Shown: in pieces, positions 34,881-47,157 of the stretch | How the letters are laid out: every line of letters begins with the position of its first letter | How positions within the stretch are numbered: the stretch's first letter is position 1 | NCBI RefSeq assembly: GCF_000237925.1 | Contig: NC_031496.1 | Span: 27,273,510 to 27,337,509 of the forward strand | Source of the DNA: Schistosoma mansoni | Taxonomy: Eukaryota > Platyhelminthes > Trematoda > Strigeidida > Schistosomatidae | Direction: 5' to 3' | DNA: 64,000 nucleotides | Notes under the pieces: generated by a model | What the model saw: only the letters and a program-made list of their open reading frames with translations | Told to the model about the DNA's origin: nothing | The model's database searches: none | Made by a program: the position numbers and the translations under genes

Positions 34881-35317
34881 ATAGATCTGATTCAGTTATC
34901 ATCTTTCAAACAGATTAATTGAGGTTATGCTCACCCGTTCCTCAGTAAATTTGAAGCATTTACCAGAAGACTACATCGACTTTGCTTAGAGTAACCAAGT
35001 ATTTTTGTGCGTCAAACTAGCTGTAAATCGAATTTTCGCGTTTTATTTTCCATTATTTTAATACTTCTATCACTTGTAGTGTAGCAAGTAGGTCTTTGTA
35101 ATGTACTCAAGTTTGTGGAGCTTTAGGCAGTCTTTTTATCGCTTGACTATGATTCTCTCCTCTGCCGTTGCTAATATCACCAATGCATCAACTGCGTACT
35201 GTTATGCAACTCAAATTGAACCTGGTCGGTCTGAGTACATAATCATTGGTTTTGCGCCCATGGCTGAATAATTAGTTGTTTTAGACAGTATTGATTTCCA
35301 AGTAATTTCGTTTGCAG
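34881..35317. promoter_or_regulatory. Upstream region of PBRM1 with a likely splice acceptor at its end
   Basis: No core promoter can be pointed to. TTTCGTTTGCAG ending at 35317 is a good 3' splice site, 11 bp before the first ATG. It may accept an upstream 5' UTR exon or a spliced leader, since schistosomes trans-splice part of their mRNAs. 35180-35245 resembles another LINE 3' tail. Confidence 0.35.
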
Positions 35318-35328
35318 ATTCACCCCGG

Positions 35329-35448
35329 ATGCCGAAGCGCAACAACCCAGAATCTCCTACTGATTCGGTAACTGGAGTGTCGGGAGATGAGTCTCAATCG
35401 AGCAGTGTAACAACTCGAAAGCGGTGTCGTTTGGCTAATGCTTCACAG
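35329..35448 (+). CDS. PBRM1: PBRM1 coding exon 1 (N-terminus)
   Basis: ATG at 35329; [16 protein letters not shown] to [12 protein letters not shown], 40 codons, donor CAG|GTAATA. Serine-rich and basic, probable nuclear localisation signal. The frame stays open upstream to the acceptor at 35317, but this is the first Met. Confidence 0.85.
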
Positions 35449-38400
35449 GTAATACTTTATTAGGGGACCTATATATGATTGTTTGTGTTGAATCGCTATG
35501 ATTTCTATGGTCGTTTTTCTCTTTCCAGTGTGGACCTCAGTTAACCTGAGTTATGGTGATGTTTGCTTCTCACTAGCTTACGCCTGTTACCCCTCGTGGA
35601 GAAGCACAAACTGCCCACCAGCATTCTCCATCCATCGTATTTGAGGATCTTGCTTTTTCCTTTGTGTATTTTGAGGCCTACTGATGCAGAGGCTTCTACA
35701 CTGGTTGTTGTGACCTGCAGTTGTTCGTATTAATTCCTTGTGATGCTGACAATTTTCTTAGGTACGCCATAATGTCGAATTGGGTTCCATAAGGTTTTCT
35801 TACCCACAATGTCAAACGCCTTCTTATAGTCAATGGGAATAATGTACCGTGATGAGTTCCATTCACTTGATTGTTCATTGATAATCCATAGTGTGGCGAT
35901 TTGGTTTGTGCACGACCGATCCTTACGGAATCCGGCCTACTGATCTCGACGTTGAGCATCTACTGAATCTTTCATGCGGTTCAGAAACACTGTCGAAAAG
36001 CCTTACTGGTACTGATAGTAGTGTGATGATTCTGTAGTTCTTACATTTACTCAGGTCCCTTTTCTTTGGTATCTTGATGAGGCATCCTCCTTTCTAGTTT
36101 GTCGGCACTCGTTCTTCCTCCCAAATCTTTTTGAGTAGAGTGTAGAGCATATTTGCAGTTACTTTTATATCTGATTTGATTGCTTCAGTTGGCATGTTGT
36201 CAGGTCCTGCTGCTTTGCCGCTCTTGATTTGTGTGATGGCCATTCTGACTTCGATCGTTGGTGTAGTGACAGGTGTAGGAATGTCTGTGTGTACTGCTCC
36301 GATGTCTGGTGGATTTAATGGAGTTGGCCTATTCAAGAGTTCTTCAAAGTGTTCCACTCATCTTTCCCTCTGTCCTTGAATCTCAGTGATTGGCTTGCCT
36401 TCTTTGTTCTTGACTGGTCTCTCTGGTTTATTATTTTTCCCTTCCTGTTTCTTCGTTATATTATATAGTTGTCTAATATTTCCTTTCGTAGCCTTTTTGT
36501 GCTTTTGTTGCTAGGTCTTAAATGTATCTCTGCTTGTCAGTTCTAATGCTTGGCTTCACTCGTTTGTTTGCTTCTATGTATTCAGCTTGTGACTTGACTT
36601 TTTCTGTTCTTGTTCGGCCGTTGTTGTTTGTTGTCTTCTTGTTCTTTCGTACTTGAATCTTGTTCAGGGTTTTGATGGTGGTCCATTCGTTATGGTGATG
36701 CTTGTTGCTGTCCGGTTCCTCCTTTTACATGGAAGTTAGTTCTTCCATGATTCCCTTCCAATTGTTCTCTATATTTATTTCTTCTTTTGTGAGTAGGTAT
36801 AGTAAGGCTTGGAACCTGTTGTCGAGAGCTATCTTGGATTGATTAAGTCTGTTAGTATCTCGAAGAAGGGCTGTATTGGATCCTTGTAAATATATTTTAC
36901 CAGTTGTACAGTTCTTATTTAGCTTCAGTTTAATCTTGGTAACCACCAGGTAGTGATGTAAATCTTTGTCAACTCATCTCTCTGTTCTCATGTCTGCCAT
37001 TGATCCGAAGTTCTTAGCGATGTAAATATGATTGATCTGATTCTTTGTAATATGATCCGGTGAGGGCCATATAGATTCGTGAATGGGTTTGTAGGTGATT
37101 ATAATGCCACATATGACCATTGTGTTGAATGCACATAAATTTGCAAATCTCTCACCATTCTCGTTCTTTTCTTTCAGTCCATGTCGTCTCATGATTTGTT
37201 AATACCCGATGTTGTTTATTCCGAAGTTGGTGTTTAGGTCTCTCATCAGGATGGTCAGGTCCTTTGCTGAGCACTTCTCTACGATCAACTGAAACCTCTT
37301 ATGAAGCTGATCTTCATTGTTGGGTGCATAACACTTGATAACATTCATTGTGATTTCCTCCTTATTTCTTCTGAAGGATGCTTTGCTGTTTATTTGTCCA
37401 TGAGATTCACACCCAATAAGTGCATTTTGTGCTTCTTTAGACATCAGAGCAACTCCCCGAGTGTGCGGAGCACTTTTTTCTGTAAGAGTATAATTTTTCA
37501 GCTAAGGTCCGATAGTAAAGGGCTGCGACTATAAGAAGCCCATCATCTCCAAGTTTTTAGCGAAATTTTTTTCTCGTTTGGAAAAATGCATTTTAGCAGT
37601 TCTCATTTAAAATTGATCACGAGAATATGAATCTTACTAAATGAACCCTTCCAAACACAGATAATACCAGCCAGTGGATGATTGAGGTCCTACACAACGC
37701 CCTCACGTTGCGGAGATATTGTTTACGAAAATCAGAGGACAGAAAGCGAATTTAAGACGCTTTAATTGGGTTAGGAAACAGGATCTGCCTATAGGAGTTG
37801 GGTGCGCAACCCTTCTTCGAAAATATCTATCACGGTTTGAATTTCAAAGCAGCATTCCATCCCACAAAAATATGTGGTGCATACGATTTCTGGTACCTAG
37901 TTGTACCAAATTTTATTTTAATTAAATAGATAAGGAGTCGAAACTTAAAACTGTTTTGTAGTGTTTTATTTTTATCTAAAGCACATAGATCGTGGTATAA
38001 TAGGGGACTAAAATGTAGATGACAAAAATGTATGGACGATATTATGAACAAATAAAGAGGAGAAGTGTACAGTCAATAGACAAATAAACACGAATATTAT
38101 TTCATAAGAGATACAGTTTAGGTAGAAAATACAGCCAAGAGTAATACAGTTAAGGAAACGCTTACCAGCTTTATTAGGATGGTGGTAATAAATAACATCA
38201 GGAATGCTTTGGAATTCTATTTTAAATCATAATAATAGCGTCTCAAGTTACTGAGTTGCATTAGCTGTAGGAACCCAACTGTGGAGTCGTAACAGATCGA
38301 CAGATTCCAGTTCTATACACCTAGGGTTGCGATATACTTTATGTCTATGATAGGTTTTCAAAAAGTTGGTCACCAGCTTTCATAGAGATATCATGTCTCG

Positions 38401-39701
38401 TTTCAATGAACACCTGCTTCTGCAGGCCTTAATTACTGTGTATCAATGTCAAATAGGTCTGTTATAATTCGTTGTGAGTGAGACTGGAATGTTCACTTCT
38501 AAATTTGATATTTTTTACTCATTCTTTTTAATGTATTTATGTCTGTATTTGGTACCTTTATTACCATAGTTGGATTTGTGTCAAGAACTGTTTGATCGAA
38601 TTCGGGCATATCGTGGGGAGGATGGCTCATTATCTGAAACATTTATGCGTCTACCGACAAGAAGGTAAATTTTTTTCTCGTCATAGGGTCTTTCTGTCAC
38701 ATACATTGTGTCCGTGTTGTATAAAGCTAGACTCAGTGTTACTTGGTCAAGTTTGATTTTATTATAAGTGCTGTTATTAACAAACAAAGTCCTGCAGAAT
38801 TACTAATAGCTGAGATTTAATCACGATAATTGTAACATTTTTCTGAGACCTGACTGAAACCGATCACCGATTCTATGGAATTATTAATAGTTATTGTAAA
38901 TCTTTTACAAAATGCCGTAGTAGTTGTCATTGGGATCAGTTTGAACAAAGCTTTGTTGAATTGTTTCATCCATTTTGCTTCAGTTCTCAAAAACCTGGGA
39001 ATATTTCTTTTTCTAATTACTGGCTGGTATCAGTCCGAAACTTCATAATACCAGCCTCACATCATTGCGAACTACACTAAGAACTCACCTCGCATCTTAT
39101 TTCAACCCAAATCATAGCTGACATTTACCGATGGTGCACTTATTGTGACCATAGATGTATGCTGTTACTTTTAAGATACTCAGAAAGCACCTCAGTGTTA
39201 ATTACTTGTCTTCACAAAACTAATTTAGTGAGTGGCTGTTTCCTTGGGTTCTTGAGGATTTTACGGTTGATTTATGTGATTCCATCTGTATCGCGTAGTA
39301 GCACCAGTGACGTCAGACGTAGGGTACTAGGTAAATATGACAAATCGGTTGACCAAGTTATAGATCTACATCTAATAAGGTGTCTGGGTTATGTTTTACT
39401 CGTGCCTGACCGTCGTCTACATCGACATACAATTCTGAGTCATTTAGGAGCAGTTCTCTGAACTTGTGCTAACTCTTCAAATCTTGTAAAGTTATTACGT
39501 AACCCTTCGATTTTTAATTCTAGACAATTACCATCTCATTGTTCCAAGTCTTTTATATTCCTTTCCAAGTAACTTGAATCTTATGTAAACTTTTCACAAC
39601 TTGTATAATTACCACACGATCCATCTTGTCTGTTTTCGGACTTCATTTGATTGCTGCCTTATTCCCTACGTTCTATCTTTAAAGTACCTCACACCTGTTC
39701 A

Positions 39702-39756
<55 letters not shown>

Positions 39757-42700
39757 TTGTAAGCAGCTGAAGGAAAGCCACCAAATATACTGAATTCATA
39801 TGATTCTGCCTCAATTATGATTCTGGCTTTATTCAAATTCGTAAAGGGAACCGACAACATGAAATATAGGAGTAAGTTTGAAGAGGAATAAAGGTGATCA
39901 AACAGGTACAAAACATCACCCTATGAAATCATTGATTGTTTAGTTGAATCATGTTAGCAGATGCAAATTACCTGCCTAGCGTTCACGCGATAACTGCAGT
40001 TAGCCAGTCAGTTAAAATAGAACCTGGCACATGCGTTCGTCCGTTTCTGTTGGTACCCCAAATTAGCACAACAAGTATCAAGACAAATACCATATTAGCA
40101 AAATTAGTAAGTTTCAGTGGTAACAATTTAAAAGATTTTGTATATATGATGTGAATAATTGAGAAAGGACTAATTCATCGAGTAAGAAGTACATAAGAGA
40201 ACTTCACAATTGAAGATCTAAGGGAAAAGAGATGAATGCATCTATAATCAGTGGTCGTAGACGTTATATGTTAGGCTTAAAATCGGTCTCAATGTAACAG
40301 ATGTATTCATCCTTATGTTTCGAGCTCTAGTATTTCCTCTTACTTCTTCCTCATTCCTTCTTCTCCAACTAAAACATTAATCTTTGGTCTTTATTACTAC
40401 CATTGATACTATTATTATTTCGACTCCTATCCTACTCATCTTGTTAATTTCGTCTCACAGTGCTAGTGTGTTATAAAAAGTTGAGCTGTCGCGCATTTGA
40501 TTATGATCGATGGAAGAAAAAGTTCACATGTATTTGTCAGTGGTCTCTTGTTCGGTATGTTCTTGAGTTATCGGACAGTAACTAAAAAGTTGCTAAATGC
40601 TTCTGTGTTTCCTTATATATCAGCTAACTGATATGAGAAAACACAGATGAATTCTATCAACAGCCTTAAAACCTATGCTTGGTAATATGGCATCCCCTAG
40701 TTGAAATAGCCTGCGAATGTACTTCATATTTAGTCAATCTGAATGGAATGAAAAAACGTGGGGGATTTTTTGTTAAATTTTAATTTGATTAACTGATAAT
40801 GGTGATTGAGCAACTATTTGTCAAACGTGTCAAATATAGTTGAAATTATTGTTTAGTTTCGCGGTTGTCGATTTCAATCAAATGTCTGGCACTGTTGATT
40901 AATGTTACAAGATATGAGTGGGGGTTTGTTGCATTTTTTTATCGCTTTATTTGTGATTATGCTATAGTTTGAGTACATATCTGTTAACACCTAAATAAAA
41001 GCCCAGGAGCTAAGTATTGTTTTACTTTTAGTATTTTCCTCCTGGAAGAAGTATAGGAGTAGCTGAATTAAGATGTACAACCTGTTTGTGCACTCATTGA
41101 CAATTGACCTGAGTTTTGTTGTAAATCGATACTAACTAATTGGAGATGCTTTAAGTAGCTCAGAATCAGCTACACTTTATCTTCCTTCTGATCTAGAGTT
41201 TTAAGTTCATTTTATACTTCTCGTTTCGCTAACCAATTCCTTCTCAAATCATATTCTATGCATTTACTCGTTTTTATTATCATTCCTACTTCTACTAATT
41301 CATCTTGTGAGTGAGATGGTGTTGCAACTTACACCGGTGCGATGACTTGAAATTAATAACTATTTTTACTTTCGTGTATTAGACTTTTTCTCATTACTTC
41401 AAATTAATATAAACTAATACAGTATTGTTATGATTGGTACTCATCACCATTTAACAACACACTTTTTTTAAACTTGGCAATTCAAAAATCTCGCATATAG
41501 GTCAAATCCAGATTATTATGAAGCAGTAAGAGAACCTATGGATTTAGCCCGTATTCAAGCAAAAATTAAGGCATGTGAGTATGAAAGCGTCGATCAAATG
41601 GCTACGGACGTTAATTTAATAGTAGCCAATACAAAAGCATTCTATCCAGCCTCAACAACCGAGTTCGCCAAAGCTGTTGAATTACAAGATGTTTTTGACC
41701 ACGAGCGTCAGGTGCTTCAAGCAATAACTACCAAGAGTACTGATTCCATTACAAGTTCAACAAGCAGTAGCGGTACGTCCAAAAGCTATTACAATTTTTA
41801 ATAGAATATTTTTTTAAAAAAAGGAATGATTAGTTCTTACCTTTCGAACACTTTATCATCATCTAACTGTTTTTATGTATATAGTTGCTCAGTGTTTTTA
41901 TTATTCTGTTTTAGTTACCGATAGGCGTGCAACTCGCAGACGTCTATTCGTTAACGAAGAACGAGATGAAGAAGAGGTTTGTTGATTCTTTTCGATATAT
42001 ATATATATAGTTTTCATTTCGATTTTACTGGCTGCTATGTAAAATAACTGGTTTTACGGAATAAATTTGGTTGTCATACAGTTTTTCCTTCATAAAATGT
42101 TCTGTTGTATCTTTTGCCTTATTTGATCAAATACTTCATGTAGTTATCTGATATCTGGTTTTAGTCCTATGATAATTACGTCATTATTTCTGTAATTTTA
42201 GACAAACTAATAGAGTTACGAGATGCCTTTAACTGCACGATTGGTAATGTCTAAGCTTTATACTAAAGGTCGGTGCTTATGATGTGGTGAAACTCGAAGT
42301 TGAAATTTTCATATCTGCCACTAACAGTGAATAGTATATTTGTAATATTTCAGTGAGTAGGAAATGTAATTTGTAACCTTTCACTACTTAGTGCAAGTCT
42401 CTGCTTCAGAGAATAAATAAATGACCTAATTAAATTAACGAAAGTTAACAACACAAAAGAAAAGCACCAGAATATTTAATACAATCAAAACAGCCCTAAT
42501 TATATCGCAAATGTATTTTATTATTATAATAAATATGAAATTCAACCTTAAACATGTTACAAGTGCTATTAAGGGTGTTATTAACTGGAAAATGTAGAGG
42601 ACTGCTTAAAATTTTCCCTTTCAAAAAGTACTTTAACTCTGTTCGTTCACATGTACACCTGACACAGATATGTGGTATTCCAGTTAGCCTCATCCATAAA

Positions 42701-45700
42701 GGGTATAATGATGGAACCTAAAATGTAGTTATTCAACCTTTATATGACAAGGCATGTATCAAGCTCTTGTAGGCTAGGCTTTTAATTCTGTCTTCCTAAG
42801 TATCTGGTCAGTTGATATTACCATCGGAAATATCTGTCTTCAATTTATTCATATTTAAGTTAAAAATCTCTGAAATTGAGTGTGCATACGATAAATTAGT
42901 GAAAACAGACGTATTAAAAATTGTCAGACATAGAACAATATCCATAACTCATTTCCCTATAATAAATGTGATTCATGATCCCGTTATCTTCAAAGTGTCA
43001 TAAATAAGGTATTTGCTTGTTGTTTATTTTTGTTTTTGCTCTCTTGAGTATTTTCGTAGTTTGATCTAGAATCTCCTCCTTTATGGTTGCATTCATCAAA
43101 CATAGTTGAATAAAGTAATAGTAGTGTCCTCCTTTCTAAATATTTTTATCATCATTTGTTTTTTACCAATTAAATTCTTAAGGCTGAAACTTTGTCAATC
43201 GCAGCTTCAGATGATTCACGTATTGCTCCATCAGAAGTTAGCACTACCAATTTAACATCTAGTCAACCAGGTTCAACACAGTTGGATAATCCATATGAAC
43301 TATTATTTGCTTCTATTGCAAAATATGTAGGGGAAAATGATCGTCCATTAGCCCCAACATTTACTCATCTACCATCTAGAGAGGTTAGTTATTTGTTGAT
43401 TTATTCTTGTTTGATTAATTTATAGAAGGTGAGTTAACTGGTTTTAATTGAATAATCTTTTTGTTGTGCAACTAACTGGTAGCAACATTTAGTAAAACTG
43501 AGATATACATTCATTATTTATTAGTTATCGGGTAGTTGTTTGTGTACTCTGATGACAGTTAAGGTCTATACTGTGATTTATCTATGTCTTGTTCAGACCA
43601 AAAAGTCTGTTAGTTTATGTTTCCTGCTTCTTTTCATCGGATGAAATGATTATACTGTTTTCTTTCAAGACAGAGATGCGAATCAGTAATCATGAACATC
43701 GTATATTGGTTACGATATAAGCACTTCTCATAGAGTCATTTACTACGCAGCGCAGTATAAATATTTGATTTTATTGTAACTATGTGAACAATTAAAATAT
43801 GGGCTGTATGGTGTTACCCTTTAATTAATCAATCTTTTTCTTCATTTCAGCTTTATCCCGTATACTACGTTGTTATCAAAGAGCCAATTGACTTAAGAAT
43901 GATTGCCAGACGGATTTCGTCTGGAAAATATAATTCCATGGATGAGTTGGAAAGGGATTTTTTGCTGTTAGCTCGGAATGCTAAAACTTTTAACGAACCA
44001 AAGTCAGTTATCTACCAGGTTGGTTAGAGAATTAATAAATTGATGACTTCTGTTTTGGACTACCCATATTTGTGTTTGTTTGTTGACTTTTGTTTCGCAG
44101 TCATTATGTACCAAGCAAGAACCTTATAACCCAACTAGTTCCGTTTACTTTATCATTAAAATAAACAATTCTTGTAGCTAAAGGACCTCGTTTAGTATAA
44201 TAACTAATATACATATAACTTCCAATTTCACATTTATTCTTCAGGATGCAGCAACATTGTCCAGAATTTTGAAGGGTAAACGTAGTGAAGCAGAACATCC
44301 TCCAGTTCGAACTAACCGAGAGCGTGGAAAGTAAGTGTGAAAAAGCTTTCTGTTACATTTCGAGTTTGTTCTTAACAATATCTAACTATATGTTTTCATC
44401 GTTTGTCTTAATATACGTTCTTGTCCCACCTAGGCTTGCAGCTCATGATAATGTATGCATCATTTTTCTTTTCAATTTTAAGGCGTGCATCTCGTTTAAA
44501 TTACATACCACATGAGGTTGTGGAGCAGTTTGCTTCAATGGCTGACTTATCTGATCCTCCCGACAGTTCAAGTCAAATAGATGAATCTACTGAAGCAGCT
44601 TTTGAACTTTCTGGGGATGATGAAGATACTCGAGCAACTGGCACATCTCAAAGCTGTTCATCAATAGCTTCAATTTCCACAAAAAAGAAACGTGGACGCC
44701 CTCGTCGTAATCCCTATCCTGAAGATACAATAAAACGAAGTCCATCAAGAGAACCTCTTTCTCCGGCAAGCATACCTTCTCAGTATAGTACAAGTGCAAC
44801 TGGTGAACTAGGTGGAACTAATTTACCACATTCATGTGCTTCAAGAGCCCATAGACGCTTACAAGAAAAACTTTTACAAGTCGTATTAGATGCTCTTGAT
44901 GAAGATGGTCAACCAATGTCAACACCATTTTTCCGACTTCCTTCTAGAAGGTGTGTGCGTAATATGTTTTTTAGATAGCTTTGTTATTCCAATTCACACG
45001 TATCATCCTTTACCACACTTAATAATTTGTTTTTGGTTTTTCATTTCAGATTATATCCTGACTACTATGAAGAGATTACCAATCCATTGTGCCTCTCGAG
45101 TATAAAGAAAAAAATTAAGGTAGTTGTTTTTATTATTACTATGAGATATTTGTGGGGATTGTAATATTTTCACAGTTAAAATCACGAACTAATCTTAGCT
45201 AGATCATCACTGGAAACTTGCAAGCACTGAACAGCATGGGAATATTGAAAAGTGCGCATCCACGATCCCGGACGGGGGAGTCAAACCCAGTACCTTTTGT
45301 CTCGGGCGCGGATGCTTAACCTTTAAACCATTAAGCCCGGTATCCAGCAGTGTTAATATGGAGCATCAATCAATCTATGGTCTTGCCCAACCCCTTATCC
45401 ATTACCTGCGGTGGATAACTGTCTCACGCCCGACACAGACTGAACTTCACTGATCACTGTTCCTCACTAGAACTTCATGAGTTACATCCTGAAACTAGTG
45501 AGTATTGAGCACTGGATTTTTATTAGTATGGAAGATTTGTGGAGATTGTATTATTATTGATATTTCCTGTTATCCTGTGTTTTTTTAAAGACGAGTTGTA
45601 TTGATTAATTGGTTAGTATCTGGCATATTTTACGAATCGCGCTTAATTTTATGTGAATTAGATAGATCATCAACCTTATTTTATATTCGATTACTTTTTT

Positions 45701-47117
45701 TCAGAGATATGAATACCCTTCATTAGATACTGTTCTCATGGATTTAGATGTAGTATTCAACAATGCTCAACAATATAATGTGGAACAAAGTGCAATACAT
45801 CAGGATTCTATTCGTTTGCAAGAGATTGCTCATAAAAAGTGTGTAGAACTTAAGAATTCAGAAATAGCAGTAAGTTGTTCACTTATGATAATGTTTATTA
45901 CTCCTTGTTAAAGCATCCATTATTATTTTATTATTTATTTAATCACATATATATTGGTACAAAGGGCACCAAATACATATATGCCACACAAAATAATGAG
46001 AATGAGAGGAGAAGAAAGAAGATGTGTATATATAAAAGAAGGATACTTACTTGCAACAGAAGTTGCAGCCAGTTTACTAACATCGATCCGTTGATGGCGG
46101 TCAATCCTTCGGCCACTGAAAAGTAAGGTAAGATTGGCGCAGACCAGGGCATGATCAGACTCCAGATAGGTACTCCAAAAGGAGCGGCAGTCTTGTACAC
46201 AACCGCGCCAGCGGTAGCTGATCGCAATGTGATCAATCTGAGTCCAGGCTTGGGATGCAGAGGGAGGACGCCAGGTGGCACACCGGCGATGACTGTGCCG
46301 GAAGTTAGTGCTGGCCAGAAACAGGTTGTGGTCTGTGCACAGTTGCAGCAAACGGTCCCCGTTATCTGTCCTGCGACCAACAAGTTTCCATCGACCACCT
46401 AAACGACTCTCTTCTGTGCCTAGACGCCCGACCTGTGCATTCAAGTCTCCGGCTAGTACTACAATATCTGTCGAACGCGCTTTCTGGAGAAGAACTGTTA
46501 ACTGGTGGTAAAACTCATCCTTGATTGCATCCGGGCTGCAATCTGTCGTGGCATAGGCGGAGATGACGAAAAGACACCGTTTCTCACGCCGATTTCTTCT
46601 CACTTTGATGGAACTTTCTAATCTAACAGCACATAACCGACTGTTGATGGGGATCCAATCGATTAGTGCTGCCTCAGCTCTAGCGCTTAGTGCGACATCA
46701 ACGCCAGCAAGACCAGACGAGGATGCCACAGGGACCCCGGATAAGCGCACGTGAAACAAGCTTTCCGAGGCGACAGACGGAGAGCGGATTTGTAGTACTT
46801 CACTAGAGTCTTGAATACGGGTCTCGGATAGACAACAGACATCAACATTAAGATTTTCTAAGGACAAAGCCAGCCCCATCTGTTGTTTGATCTGCATTAG
46901 TGTGTGAACGTTGAAGAAAGCCAGCTTGAACGGCGTACGTGGTTTCAGAAAGACTACTTCAGTATTCGTAATCGGTGGAAGCATTCACTTTCGACCAGAC
47001 AGCGACTAGAGATCGTTTAGATGGAACAGAGTTTCCACCAAGAGCGAGCTGCTGCGTAAGTTGAAAAGTAAGGTTACACAAATTGGGGATAAAAGGGGGT
47101 GAATTAGCGATATGGTA

Positions 47118-47157
<40 letters not shown>

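Noticed and set aside
45140-45560. Hammerhead ribozyme in the SINE
   Set aside because: No CTGATGA core with a matching GAAA segment was found on either strand, although some schistosome SINE-like repeats carry one.
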